Shown here: positions 10,690 through 22,469 of the stretch, one piece after another
How positions within the stretch are numbered: the first letter of the stretch is position 1
Layout of the letters: every line of letters begins with the position of its first letter
Origin: Heloderma charlesbogerti
Lineage: Eukaryota > Chordata > Lepidosauria > Squamata > Helodermatidae
NCBI GenBank assembly: GCA_026122225.1
Contig: JANEZZ010001492.1
Span: 1,877,001 to 1,941,000, forward strand
Reading direction: 5' to 3'
Length of the DNA: 64,000 bases
The notes under the pieces: generated by a model
Seen by the model: only the letters and a program-made list of their open reading frames with translations
Told to the model about the DNA's origin: nothing
The model's database searches: none
Made by a program: the position numbers and the translations under genes

Positions 10690-12290
10690 TTTACACGGAA
10701 CAGTCCTGCCAGAGGGCTGTCCTCTATTTTGCAAGTGCCCTTTATTTGAAGGGCTGATCAGTCCAAGTCCAGTATAAAGATAAAGAATCGTCAGAAGGAA
10801 CAGCAGCAGGAGCCTTGAGGCTGCCGATCAACAGCACCGGGACAGTAGACTGAGCAAGGAACACAGGTCACCAGCTCAAAGTCTTCCACGCTGTGGTGAG
10901 ATGTACTTTGTTTCTATTGAAATTATAATCACTATTTCTAAATTTGCATCTATAGGCATAAATTAGCATATGCAGATTTTATGAAAATCTGTATCATCTT
11001 TTGCCCTCCTTTTTGGTGATGCATGTTCTCTTTTCTAGTAATGCACAAGAGGGCACCTTATCTAGGGGGCACCAGGTTGGGACAGGTTGTACTGTTGCCT
11101 CTTGAGGAAAAGTACACAGTTCAAAATGTGTCCAGCATTACAGATATTCAGCAGAACGTTCTTTTTATTAATATATTTAATTTCTGTTTGCCTCTCCTCC
11201 TTTTTCAGGGGGAACTGTTGCTGTTCCCCCTCCCTTCCTCCTGTTTAATGTTTGGATCCAACCCTTTTGCCATTATGCATTCAAGGTTAGCTTATCTACA
11301 CAGGAGCATCTGTTAAGCAAAGCAGCACAGGTCACCAACTAATATATTGTTTATAGCAATCAGTTTTCCCTGTCATTTTGCCATTGTCAATGGAATGTGT
11401 TTATATATGGAGACAGAAAAATGCAGGCATGTGTTGCCTAAAGGGATTTTTTTAAAAAAATCAAAACTGTTGGCATAATTAAAGGCAATGCAGCTTAATA
11501 ATTTTCAATGTTATTGAAACTCTTTTTCAATAAAATAGGCTTTGAAATAAAACAGTGAACACTGCAAGAGATGCTATCATTATCAAAAGAATAAAAAGTA
11601 AAAAAAAATTAAAACTACAGAATATTAACGTCAGGCAATCTAACAGATCTGGAGTAGAAAGAAGCCACCAAGTAAGTAACAAGGAGAGTCTACTGACCTG
11701 TACTGCCCTCTGCTGATGAAACTGCAGAATTTTCAGACACTTTTGAACTGAAAACAAAAGCCAAGTGAAGCAAGGTGCCCAGTGGCAATTTTGGCGAAGA
11801 AAATTTCAATCTAATGAGGAAAACCTAGTTGTATAAAATGGTGCCAAGAGACTGTATTGCCACCTGCATCATATCATGCACACATACTTAATGAAAAGCT
11901 ATAAGAGGCATGCTGCTGCAACACACATCTGCTGCTAACTAATAGATGTACCTATGCCAACTTTCCTCTTAAGTATATATTAGCTTTACATTTCCTTTAA
12001 ACTATATTTCTAACTAGCCCTCAGGGGAAAAACACACACACGCCCCTATAGAAAAAACAGAATAAAGCCTTATCACCTATTGTCGAGGATAAATATACTA
12101 CAGAGGATGGCTATAAAGACACTTACACCCCTGCAGTTATCTTATTATGCTAGAATAAATACTAACCCTTAATCTGTTCTAAAATCCCATTTTAAATCCT
12201 AGCTTTAAAGTACTGAGAACCTTAGCAGGGCATTATAATCCTGTATATGCCTGATGCAATTTAGCACCTAGAGCATTTCTCCTGGAAAGC
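10690..12290. other. No feature recognised
   Basis: AT-rich, non-repetitive sequence. I see no splice-flanked open frame and no structural RNA. Confidence 0.45.
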
Positions 12291-12299
12291 ATTCATTGT

Positions 12300-12436
12300 G
12301 CCTGAGTGGGACAAGCTGTGATCCTCTAGATGTTGTTGGATGACAACATCCATCACCCCTGACCACTGGCCATGCTGGCTGGGGCTGATGGGGCCTGGAG
12401 TCAAACAACTTCTGGAGAGCCACAAGTTGCCTACCC
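12300..12436. mobile_element. CCAGATGTTTTGGACTACAA palindromic repeat (diverged)
   Basis: The left arm has CAAGCTGTGATCCTCTAGAT, GTTGTTGGATGACAACATCC. The right arm has GGCTGGGGCTGATGGGGCCT, GGAGTC and GAGAGCCACAAGTTGCC. The arms are complementary around TGGCCATGCTGG. Copies at 15710, 25945, 31575 and 50435 show the same layout. Confidence 0.7.
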
Positions 12437-13352
12437 CTGTAAACTAATATGTACACTGCACATGGGCAAAACTAAATGTTCTGGAACAACATGCTTTTGT
12501 AAAAGAAGCCAATTAGGCAGTATGACAGGGGTAGGGAACATGTGCCTGGGGACACCCAGGCACCCCCAGGCACATTTCTTGGTGCCTGTCAAGGTGTTGT
12601 CCTTCTCCCACATTTTTTACAAAAAAATAACAAATTTTCTTATTGGCAGCTGGCACCGTGATGTTAAATTTGTTGAATGCATTTTGCTTTTGCTTTTCAA
12701 TAACAGCTGCAGAGAAGCAGTGCAATTGGGATTGGGGCCACAGGGAGCTCATGTTTGCCTGTGGTCCCAGTGCAAATGATCCTAAAGCAGCTCTTTGTCC
12801 GAGGAGGAAAACTCCCATTGGCACCAGTAGCAGCTTCCCTCCCAAGGGAAATAGCAGAGGACTGGTTTTTATCGGGACTATAGTGGGAACAAATCTGCAG
12901 AAAAAGTCTTTACAACTTCAGATTGGGAAAAATGAAGGCTCACCCTGGCCAGATTTAATGGAAACAGAAAGTTCAGGTGGATGAGTGAACAAGCAATGTA
13001 TTCTAAGCCTACATAAACATTTTTTTTGTTCCTGTTTCCATTCAGACAGTGATGCACCTATTTCTCCTATCTGTTTTCATCTGAAACCATGAAATCAATG
13101 TTTAAGCACTCTGGCCAGTTTGGTTTAACATAGGAAAATGAAGAGTTCATAAATCTTAGCATCAACTAAAGTCTTCCGAGAAATGCTGGCAATATTTTAA
13201 GAACACAGAATTCAGACCTTAACTATATTTCTTCTTACCCACAGGGCTAACCTAAATCAAACCAAGATCCAAAGGCCAGCTTTTCAAACTCTTTATGCTT
13301 AAAGCTGAATAAAGTAGTACTTTAAAGTATTTTTATATACATATTCACCCCA

Positions 13353-13388
<36 letters not shown>

Positions 13389-14280
13389 GGGCTAAAACAA
13401 CATAACTAGTTTCTGTTCATATATGCTTTTATGACAAATTACAAATTCCTCAAACATAAGATCTATAACAGAAGTGCCACTGCATGAGGTATAAATATGT
13501 CAACATTCCATTTTCTTCCCAGAGTGCATTAACAGAGAAAGAAAACAATCAAATAAAACAAAGAAGAACTCTACGCTTTTCAATGGATTAAAAGCCATGG
13601 GCCTTCTTATTGATCACTTGCAGTTGCATATTGAAAACTGGATGCCAATCGGGACTGACAGCAGGATAAATTGGATTACACAGATATTCCTAACACGGGG
13701 CAAGCATTTTATCAAAAAACTGATCTCTACCTTTGTAATCCAGTGTTCTAATAACTCACACTGATATTTAATATTCCAATCCTTCCCCTTTTTCATTGTG
13801 AAGAAAGTAATTAACATGGGCAAGGCTAGATGAAAGGGAATCAGAATTGTAACACAGCATGCCACTGCTACCTCTCAGATTGCAAACCTTGCTTCTGGAA
13901 ACAATGCCAAATCTCTCCGCTTCCCCTCCATCTACTCAACTGTCCTCTACTTGTGAAACCCAAAGTTCTGTACAGACAGCAAGCCACCCACCCATGGTGG
14001 CAAACAGTATATTTAAAGAAGCCCAAAGTGACCATTATGTTTATTGCCCAAAGAGACCATTAAGTAGGTAGAAAAGATGTATAAGAAAAAATCTGGCCTT
14101 TTACAAAAGTGAAAATAGCTAAAGGAAATCAATAGAAGATATGGAAGAAACTGTAGAGGAGAGCAGGAAAATTATAAAAACAAGGGCAACACAATTGTTG
14201 TACTACTGAAACTTTAGCTAAAGGAATTCCAAGAGGTGTATGGAGAACCCCTGATGTTACTATTTGAAGATACAAATTCT
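12437..14280. other. Mostly unannotated; (CA)n at 13354-13387 and a short repeat near 12530
   Basis: GTAGGGAACATGTGCCTGGG, GACACCCAGGCACCCCC near 12530 looks like the end of a dispersed repeat, since it is locally palindromic. An uninterrupted CA run of about 33 bases lies at 13354-13387. The rest shows no gene. Confidence 0.5.
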
Positions 14281-14284
14281 CATA

Positions 14285-15445
14285 GGCTGAGCTTGCATGA
14301 CACAACCCACCCTGTGAAATAAGTTTTGCAGTGTGGGTTGTCATTGGAACAACCCATTGAGAGCCTAACAGATGATTGGATTATTCTCCCCTCCTTCCTG
14401 CTTGATCCTCCAGATGGCTCTGGCACATATCCCAGGGGAATTGTTAGTAGAACCCGCTTTGTCTGTTGCCAAGTCTCCCTCCCTGCTCCAATTGTACTCC
14501 CGGTTATGTTCCTAGCTTAATTTAAAAAAAATTGTGCCCTGACATTTGTGCAAAATGGGGCTGAATTTCTTTTTTATTATTTTTTCGGCACAAGGAATGT
14601 GCATGTCTTTGTAATTTAAAAAATATATATTTTGGGGTTGGTTTTTCGCAGTTGTGGAGGTCTGTTATATATAGCCTTGTCTTGTCTATTCCTTTGTATG
14701 TTTCAGCTATCAAAGGGAACAAAGTGTACTAGGAAACATACAAGGTAATTGACAAGATGGGGCTGCATATACACAGCCTTTGACAGCTGACAGATCGGGA
14801 GAGGGGAAAGGGGACCAGACTGGCCCCTTAGCAAAGTTACCTTTAAGTTTTAAAGTGTGGTATTTACCCTTGGGTGTCCCCCTTCCATTCCACCCCTCCC
14901 TGAGTCTCCCCCAAGTCATTTTAAGGGTGATCTAGGGTTTTTGGTGCTCCCCTTTTACTGCAGATGAGAGCTCTGAAAATGGGGTGGTCCCTGATCACCC
15001 TTAAAAAGATTTCAGGGAAACTTGGGGAGAGGTGGAATGGAAGGGGGGACCCCTAAGGGTAAATTCCACACTTCAAACCCTGGGGATCAGGTTGCTAAGG
15101 GTGTGGTCTGATCCCCTTTCCTCAATTTGACAGCTGTCAGTGTGCGCAAATTATCCACTGTCAGGTTGGGGAAATGGGACCAGATCACACACTTAGCACA
15201 GTTATCCTTAAGTTCGCCAATGCCCGCAACCCACAATGGGTTGGCAGTACCAGGTTCAGATGACATGCCAGCCCATCATGGGTATAACAACCCCTAAAAT
15301 AAGCCATGGGTTGTTAGGGCAGCTTGTTGCTCACATGCAAGCCACCCTGTGGGAATCAGTCTGGATTCGCATGACACAAAAACCCACTGTGGCTTGTCAC
15401 TCACAGTGGCTTGTCTTGTTGCGAGAATCCAGTCATATTGTCATA
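14285..15445. repeat. Palindrome-rich composite repeat
   Basis: A pair of inverted arms at about 14768-14925 and 15008-15160 share TGACAGCTG...TGGAATGGAAGGGGG-type blocks in opposite orientation. A third partial block at 15165-15210 (GGGACCAGATC...CTTAGCACAGTTA) repeats the left arm directly. Outside these, GCATGACACA-containing blocks (14295 and 15370) with AACCCAC/TGGCTTGTCA motifs suggest outer terminal repeats. No coding frame. It is probably a non-autonomous DNA element with nested palindromes. Confidence 0.55.
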
Positions 15446-15709
15446 TTTAAAATGTAGATTTTCTGTGGAATCTATTATATGCAACTGTTTCCCATGGAAA
15501 ATATACATTTTTCAGCCTAATATCAGGAGTTTTGTCAACCTGTTGGCTTAGCTGGAACACTACGATTAGTTTCCATTGTCATGTTATGATATTAGTGAGT
15601 GCACTCACCTCCATACAAAAAGTAACAAAAAAGTGCTTCCTGTTCTACAGGAATTCTCTACTGAGAATTATATAAGTACTACATTAGGACAGAGACCTTA
15701 AACTAAGGC

Positions 15710-15835
15710 TGGACAACTTGTGGCTCTCCAGATGCTTTGGCCTACAACTCCCATCAGCCCTCACCATTGCCTATGCTGTCTAGGGCTCATGGGGGTTGTA
15801 GGACAAAACATCTGGAGGACCACAAGTTGCCCATA
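15710..15835. mobile_element. CCAGATGTTTTGGACTACAA palindromic repeat
   Basis: GGCTGGACAACTTGTGGCTC, TCCAGATGCTTTGGCCTACA on the left is mirrored by GGTTGTAGGACAAAACATCT, GGAGGACCACAAGTTGCCC on the right. A near-complete hairpin of about 125 bp. Confidence 0.8.
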
Positions 15836-16980
15836 GAGCCCTTTAATCTCCATCCTAAAAAATAGTTGTAGCAATATACATTTAACTATTCCATGGTTAT
15901 TGAAAGAAGAACAGAAAAAGTCTAATATGCAACAATAGATGAGGAAACGTATTAGGTAGGAAGAAGATAAATTCCTTTTTCCAAGTACTGCAGTGCACAA
16001 ACATTCTTTAAAACTGAAAAAGCAAACAAGAAAGACAGGTGTGATCTGAATTACAAGCAGAAATTCTGTTACAGAATCTTAGCAATATTAGGAAGAGATG
16101 AGGATCAGTGGGAGCCAAGGTCTCAGAAACAATTGGGTATGTCTGAACGGAACCACTTCAGGCTGCACGTTGAGAGCTCATGAAAGAATACCTCTACATA
16201 CTAAAGGAAAGGGGCAGGGAGAAAAGAAAATTCCCTTAACACTAAAAAGCTAAGATGTCAGGGAAAAAGCATGTCCAGCCTTGTACCTGACAGGACAGAT
16301 GTCTGCGTCCATAGGGGAGCAATCCATAGTGCGAGCTGTCCCCAGCAGTTTTAAAATGGGACAGCTGAGGCACAGGCTTACTACTTCACCTGCTGTTTTT
16401 GAGAACGAGAGTGTAGTTTATGCAAGTTCAGCACTATTTGAGAGACACTGTAGACCTTCATGGCATAATATATTCTACATGGAAGAGATCCAAACACACA
16501 AGTTAAACACAGGTCCTGTCTGGAGTTAGCTGCTGGCCAGCCAAACAGAAAATTTAATTTCTACTTCCTAGTGCTAACAGAAACGTATGATTATAAATGT
16601 CAATCTTTGCTATTACTGCATCCAATCCACTTGATGATGCTGATGAAGAAGAAGATTAGAATGATAATTTACATGATAAGCAGTGAGGCTGACGCATTTT
16701 GCTTAATTTTAAAGAGGCTGTATTAGGAACATTTGGGGAAATGATTATATTTTCCCACCCCTGCAACCCCATTCTTATTATGACCTATGGTTCTGACGAA
16801 GTATTTTGATTAACCAATACACACTAAAGTGGCACTCCCCTGTATTCGGAGGGTGCTCTGGGTCAAGCCACACGGCAGTGCCTAACATTAGGCAGTTCCT
16901 GTGACCTAAGCTAACCTTCTCTTTTCACCCAGGCTGGTAAGTGCTACTGTGAATTCCCAAGCAATCAGGAGCTGGTTGAA
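15836..16980. other. No feature recognised
   Basis: Non-repetitive AT-rich sequence. A short open frame at 16281-16529 has no recognisable motif. Confidence 0.45.
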
Positions 16981-16993
16981 TGAGGGTCTAAAG

Positions 16994-17873
16994 CAGGTCT
17001 GGAGAACCTTTTTAAAGTTGACAGACACATTCCCTCAGAGGAAACTGCTCAGTGTCCATATCACCAGTGGTGGGTAGGGATGCTGGAGACATCTGCAATG
17101 GAATAAAATGAGTTTGGATTTCTATGAATCTGACCGGCAGATTCCATACTGCAACAGACTGGCTTTTCCCAAGTTGCACAGATTCCATGGACTTGTGGAC
17201 CGGATTTTTTACTTTCCAGAATTTTATGCAAATTTAATTGTAGAAAAATATATAAAATAAAAAAACACCAGCCAAAAGTGCGGAATTCCTTCATAAGCTA
17301 AAGCATGAAAATGGTATATTGGTGGTGGTAGTGGGATTTGTGCAAATTCAGGAAATTGGGGAAAATCCAGTTCTGTCAATGAGTGGACAATGGAATGAAA
17401 GGCACCTGACAATCCGCGAAATGCAAACGGAATGGATTTCACAAAATCCATACATCCCTAGTGGTGGGAGGGGCCAAAGACTAAAGTGGGGGTTCACCCT
17501 ATTCACACACATCTGTACCATTTAAACCTCCCCATCTGTCTTTCCCTCCTTCTCTCCCCGCCCCTCTGTCTCAGCACTGAAATTAGGCTTAAAAATGGGC
17601 CCATTCATGCAAATGGAACCTTTTTTCTAAGCTGAATTGCCACAGAGGGGGTGTGATTTGGGGGTGGATGGCAACATGGAGAGGGAAGGGTGTTTCAACC
17701 CCCAACCCTCCCCCCATGGCATGGCAATTAGGCTTAGGAAATAGCTGAGTGCAAATGGGACCTTTTATCCTAATTGCTGTGAGTGGCAGAAGGTAGGAGG
17801 TGGGAGGCCGCAGGCTTGATCCAAAGGCTCCTCAGGCTGCATCTGGCCTGCAGATGGAGGTTGCCCAGCCCTG
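16994..17873. mobile_element. hAT-like element (outer), interrupted by another element
   Basis: Ends CAGGTCTGGAGAACCTTTTT (left) and GGTTGCCCAGCCCTG (right) are inverted and imperfect. They are flanked by GTCTAAAG (16986-16993) and GTCTAAGG (17874-17881), an 8-bp TSD with one mismatch, as expected for hAT. Removing the nested element and its duplicated flank leaves 486 bp. The interior has no transposase frame. Confidence 0.75.
17075..17460. mobile_element. TAGGGATG-ended hAT-like element (copy 1, nested)
   Basis: It begins TAGGGATGCTGGAGA and ends CCATACATCCCTA. It is flanked by a perfect 8-bp duplication, GTGGTGGG at 17067-17074 and 17461-17468. It lies inside the hAT-like element 16994-17873. 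At 386 bp it is AT-rich in the centre and lacks the large palindrome of its relatives at 48253 and 53603. No protein is encoded. Confidence 0.85.
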
Positions 17874-17904
17874 GTCTAAGGCAAACTTTCTTTTTTCTTC
17901 TTCT

Positions 17905-18316
17905 CTCATAATACTAGAATGCAGGGTCATCCCATGAAGCTGAATGGTGGGAGATTCAGGACTGACAAAAGAAATTACTTCTTCACACTGTGCATAGTTA
18001 AACTACGGAGTCACTTCGACAGGATGTGGTGATGGCCACCAACTTAGAAAGCTTTAAAAAGGGATTAGACAAATTCATGGAGGATAAAGCTATCAGTGGC
18101 TACTGGTCATTATAACTATATATTAGCTTCAGTGTCAGAGGCACTGTGCCTCTGTATACCAGTTGCTTAGGAACATGAACACTACAGGAAAGAACTACAT
18201 TGTGCTCCTGTCCTGCCTGTGGGCTTCCCATGGGCATCTGGTTGGCCAGTGTGGGAATCAGGATGGTGGCTAGATAGGCCCTTAGTCTGATTCAGCAGGG
18301 CTCTTCTTATGCTTTT
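17905..18316 (+). mobile_element. CR1 3' end, TTATGTTC lineage
   Basis: The order matches 2700-3109: GGGTCATCCCATGAAGCTGA, GATTCAGGACTGACAAAAG, GATGGTGATGGCC-like block, AGGGATTAGACAAATTCATG, then TTAGTCTGATTCAGCAGGGC and TTCTTATGC. 5'-truncated and non-coding. Confidence 0.8.
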
Positions 18317-18449
18317 ACCCATCCAGAGAAGTGGTATTCAGCATGTTTTGGATGGGCTCGGTCTCTTTCTTAAGTACTTGGTCTGCAAGTTCAGCCCCAA
18401 GTGACATCAGTAGCTCGCAGTGCCTTTCACCAGTTTTTGCTTATGTACC

Positions 18450-19310
18450 AACTGTCCTCTTTCTCAGAGAGATGATCTAACTACTGTTATCCATGCCCTA
18501 GTAAGATCCAAGTTGGACTGCTGTACATGGGGAGGCTCTTGAAAAGCACCCTGGAACTTCAGATGATTCAGAATGTGACAGCCTAGCTATTGACAGGGAC
18601 CGGGCACCATGAACTCATCATCCCAGTATTGAAAGAGCAGCACTAGCTGCCAGTTTGTTTGAGGGTTTTGTTCAAGATTATGGCTTTGGTGTTTAAGATC
18701 CTAAACAGCATGGGGGTGGAGTATGTGAAGAATTGCCTTCCTCCACATGAACTTACAGCAATGAAGATCTACCTAAGACGCCCTTCTGCAGGTACCCCTG
18801 CCTTTGGAGGCAGGCAGCTCCGGGAGAGAGAGCCTTATAAGTGGTGGCATCCCTAAGGATATACACCTGGCACCTTGGTTACTATATTTTAGGTGCCACA
18901 TAAGGTTTGTGTAGATCTCTCAGATATTTAGTCACACCTGATTTCCTTTTAGAGTATGTGTCCTTTTTAACGGGTTTTTATTGGTACGTGGGCTCGTTTT
19001 AGTGATTTTATGCTGCTTGTTTGCTGTTTTTATCACTGCTGTTTTGGTTCTATTTTATTTAGGAACACAGGAAGCTGCCTTACACCATGTCAGACCATTG
19101 GACCATCTGGTACAGTATTGTCTTCACTGGCTGGTAATTTCAGAGGGGAGCCTTTCCCAGTCCTGCCTGAAGATGCTAGGGATCTGGGACCTTTTGCACA
19201 CAAACCATAGGCTTTGCCACTGAGCAGTGGCCTTTCCAAATGACTTAGTTAGCCGCCTTGAAACATATGCAGAAAGGTGAGATACAAATCTTAAAACAAA
19301 CAGACAGCAC
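18450..19310 (+). pseudogene. L2-type LINE 3' end, interrupted by a SINE
   Basis: It has a degraded C-terminal frame with the TGTTATCCATGCCCTAGTA (VIHAL), AAGTTGGACTGCTG (LDYC) and CTTCAGATGATTCAGAATGT blocks seen in the better copy at 48785. The T-rich untranslated part is cut at about 19062 by a SINE. The L2 3' end resumes at about 19227 with TTAGCCGCCTTGAAACATAT, GCAGAAAGGTGAGATACAAA. Confidence 0.65.
19062..19226 (-). mobile_element. tRNA-headed SINE, minus strand
   Basis: On the plus strand it starts with the SINE 3' end GGAACACAGGAAGCTGCCTT, followed by GTCAGACCATTGGACCATCT and TTTCCCAGTCCTGCCTGAAG. It ends with the tRNA-like head (AGGGATCTGGGACCTTTTGC, TTTGCCACTGAGCAGTGG), which reverses to a CACTGAGC-type A-box region. 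The same family occurs at 22151, 34504 and 59572. It is nested in the L2 tail. Confidence 0.75.
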
Positions 19311-20520
19311 ATTCTAGAGCATCTGCTCTTCTTCACACTGCGAAGATGCACTTGACAAGTTTTTCTTCCTGGAGGGATGGACCCTCCCAAACCAAGGCAT
19401 TAATGATGTCATGTGTCAACAAGAGTCTAGCTTCTGAACAACTTGGCGGGGAGGATTACTTCCCCATTTTCCAGGCTGAAGACATTGGCCATCTCCATAT
19501 TAGGAATGTCACTGGGAAATCCAGCTCTTTTCGGGCTCACCAGACATCTGCGGCACACCTGATTCTGCTTGCTTTTGTGAGCTGAGCCATGTGGTTTCCC
19601 TGAATTCTGAGGACTTTTTACATAATTGGGGTGGGTGGGTCTTAGCCGTAATTTGTGCAAATAGAAACTTGCACAAATTACAGTTGCAAACGGCAGAAAT
19701 TTCCATGCAAATTACAGCCACAATATGCTCAAATTACCACCAAGATTTGCATAATTTACACAATTGTGGCTGTAATTTATATAAATTCAAAAACACTGAA
19801 AATCCACTCACTGGCTCAACTCACTGCAGGCTGAGTCAGGCCATCTAGCAAAAACAGAAAGAGTCCAGTGGTCCGAGCTAATAAAAGCTTATTGAGCTCC
19901 ACTCCCCAGCTGGATTCTTCTGACATCCATACTCTGCATGAGGGGAATACAAATTAGCTTGTGATTTAACTGTACTTCAGTATTATATCATGATCCTTAC
20001 CAACATCCTTCTGCTTCAGGATCAGTAATGCAACAGAGTTTGTGAATTCTGAGAAACTGCCCATGTTACTTAACCACTAATTTTTCCTAAATCAAACTGA
20101 TATTTATAGGCCATGTTTAATTTTTTTAAAAAATAAACAAACAAACAAGTCAGCTACAAAGAATAACACTGTTCTTTGTATCAGATGAAATTAAATCTAT
20201 GAGCTCAGACCATATAAAAGACTTCTCTCGCCAGTGCTAACAAGAGTCCTTGTATGAGCATGGGTTACAAACAGTCATGGCTTTTTATAGGCCAGACTTC
20301 TTACCTTAAGCTATCCAAACATGATAATTGGCAGTATCTTATATAATTTCAAAACACAGCACTTGACCAACAAACGTAGTCACATGGACTAGCTCACTCT
20401 AACTTAAAAATTACGTTTCAGACCATAATGTAACAGCAATAGGAGCAATTCTTAAGGAAAAGCAATACTGAGCCAGGACAAGACTGATGTTGGGGACTTT
20501 TCTTCCTCATTCCTTCAGAC
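19311..20520. other. Unannotated, with paired hairpins at 19648-19778
   Basis: Two perfect inverted repeats lie in an AT-rich block. GTAATTTGTGCAA (19648-19660) pairs with 19669-19681. AAATTACAGCCACAAT (19709-19724) pairs with 19763-19778. Together they give a cluster of variants of GTAATTTG/CAAATTAC. No gene is seen in the rest. Confidence 0.6.
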
Positions 20521-20523
20521 TCA

Positions 20524-21990
20524 GGGCATTTCTACACAAGGCTTTTATTGTGTGCTTCTGATTGGTCACTCACATTTTTTTGTGGGTCCTTTATATGACA
20601 TCGTTAACCTCCAGGACCCTCCCATGCTTTATTGCTATTGTTGTTCAGTCATTAAGTCGTGTCCGACTCTTCATGACCCCATGGACCACAGCACGCCAGG
20701 CCCTCCTGTCCTCCGCTCTCTCCCGGAGTGTGCTCAGGTTCATATTCATTGCATCGGTGATGCTATCTAGCCATCTCATCCTCTGCCGTCCCCTTCTCCT
20801 TTTGCCTTCAGTCTTTCCCAGCATCAGGGTCTTTTCCAGGGAGTTTTCTCTTCAGCTTCAGTATCTGTCCTTCCAATGATCACTCAGGATTGATTTCCTT
20901 TAGGACTGACTGATCTGACCTCCTTGCAGTCCAGGGGACTCGTAAGAGTCTTCTCCAGCACCACAGTTCGAAAGCATCAATTCTTCAGTGCTCAGCCTTC
21001 CTTATAGTCCAGCTCTCACAGCCATACATTACTACTGGGAAAACCATCGCTTTGATTAGATGGACCTTTGTCGGCAAGGTGATGTCTCTGCTTCTTACTA
21101 TGCTGTCTAGGTTTCCCAGAGCTTTCCTCCCAAGGAGCAAGCGTCTTTTAATTTCATGGCTACAGTCACTGTTTGCGGTGATCTTGGAGCCCAAGAAAAT
21201 AAAATCTGTACTGCTTCCATTTCTTCCCCTTCCATATGCCAGGAAGTGATGGGGCCAGATGCCATGATCTTCATTTTTTTAATGTTGACTTTCAAACCAG
21301 CTTTTGCACTCTCCACTTTCACCCTCAACAAGAGGCTCTTGAGATCTTCTTCGCTTTCTGCCATTAGGGTGGTATCATCTGCGTATCTGAGGTTGTTGAT
21401 AATTCTCCCGGCAATGTTAATTCCGACCTGTGATTCATCCAACCCGGCGTTTCTCATGATGTACTCTGCATATAAGTTAAATAAGCAGGGCAACAACATG
21501 CAGCCTTGTCGTACTCCTTTCCCAATTTTGAACCAATCGGTTGTTCCATCTCTGGTTCTTACTGTTGCTTCTTGACCCTCGTACAGGTTTCTCAGGAGAC
21601 AGGTAAGGTGGTCTGGTACTCCCATCACTTTCAGAATTTGCCACAGTTTGTTGTGATCCACACAATCAAAGGCTTTAGCGTAGTCAATGAAGCAGAAATA
21701 GACGTTTTTCTGGAATTCTCTTGCTTTCTCCATGATGCAGCGAATGTTGGCGATTTGATCTCTAGTTCCTCTGCCTCTTCGAAATCCAGCTTGTAATTCT
21801 CAATGGGGATAACACAATAAGAGATTTTATCACACTTTGAAGTGTGACAAATTTCTGGTGAATTTCCGGAATCCCACTTTATCGCAGCACCATCTAGTGG
21901 CTGTATAATGAAGAATATAGAACTTGCCGGAAAGAAACCCCCCGGAAACAATCAAGTGTAAAGGAGGAAATCGTAATCCTGCAAGGAATC
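20524..21990 (+). repeat. Older repeat split by a Bov-B insertion
   Basis: The left part (20524-20638: GGGCATTTCTACACAAGGCT, GTGTGCTTCTGATTGGTCAC, CTCCCATGCTTTA) and the right part (about 21800-21990: CAGCACCATCTAGTGGCTGT, ATAATGAAGAATATAGAA) correspond in order to the two halves of 4312-4575. The Bov-B fragment sits exactly between them. Confidence 0.55.
20639..21798 (-). pseudogene. Bov-B LINE, 5'-truncated 3' portion
   Basis: The minus-strand frame of 208 residues (21733 to 21107) covers part of the reverse transcriptase: CFIDYAKAFDCVDHNKLWQ (motif A), GVRQGCMLLPCLFNLYAEY (motif B), LRYADDTTLMAES (motif C). The C-terminal part (MYGCESWTIRKAE) follows in another frame. The 3' end at 20639 is GTTGTTCAGTCATTAAGTCG. 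Relative to 42809-46025 it lacks about 31 bp near 20855 and starts within the RT. I could not find a TSD. Confidence 0.92.
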
Positions 21991-22150
21991 TGGAAAGAGA
22001 AGCCCTGGTAAGGGTGTGGGATTTTAACGTCATGTGGAGAAGCTCTCAGACCCTGGTAATTTGAGGAAGAGGTAAAAAGAGATTAATTCAGCCCTTAGAA
22101 CAAGGTAATAGCCACCATGAGCTAACTATTAAAAGTAGAAGGAAGCACAG

Positions 22151-22462
22151 GGTTCCCCAGGGTTTCAGGAAGGGGTATTACCCTTCAATTGCTGCCCAGT
22201 TCTTGGCAACTGGAGATGCCAGGGATTGACACTGGGAACTGCTGCAAGCAAAGCATGTCCTCCACCACTAAGCAGTGGAAGCTGGTGGCGCCAATGTCAG
22301 TGGGCCTGTGAATCTGCTCTGGGTTTCAGTCAGAACTCTAAAGGAGTTAACCAAGGTGCTGAACCCATTTTGAGGATAGAGTCCATCACCTTTAGAGTTC
22401 TGACTAAAACCCAGAGCGAATTCACAGCCCCGCTGCCTCCACTGCCACTAAGCTATGTCCCT
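22151..22462 (-). mobile_element. tRNA-headed SINE, minus strand, interrupted by a hAT MITE
   Basis: The plus strand reads GGTTCCCCAGGGTTTCAGGA, then GAGATGCCAGGGATTGACAC, TGGGAACTGCTGCAAGCAAA and CATGTCCTCCACCACTAAG. It is then interrupted, and resumes at 22445 with CCACTAAGCTATGTCCC. Reversed, this is the A-box/B-box head of the family at 34504, with the B-box-like GTGTCAATCCC. Confidence 0.8.
22273..22444. mobile_element. hAT-like palindromic MITE, CAGTGGAGGCTGGTGGC family (copy 1)
   Basis: It starts CAGTGGAAGCTGGTGGC and ends CGCTGCCTCCACTG. It is flanked by perfect 8-bp duplications CCACTAAG at 22265-22272 and 22445-22452. The halves are complementary (GCTCTGGGTTTCAGTCAGAA, CTCTAAAGG versus CCTTTAGAGTTCTGACTAAA, ACCCAGAGC). 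The 172-bp element has no coding capacity. Confidence 0.9.
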
Positions 22463-22469
22463 TCGAGCT

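Noticed and set aside
18846..18853. GCATCCCTA as a possible right end of the TAGGGATG family
   Set aside because: It falls inside L2-type sequence and no paired left end or TSD is present.
22220..22262. Functional tRNA gene
   Set aside because: The A-box/B-box-like head belongs to a dispersed SINE, is interrupted by a MITE and has no complete cloverleaf.
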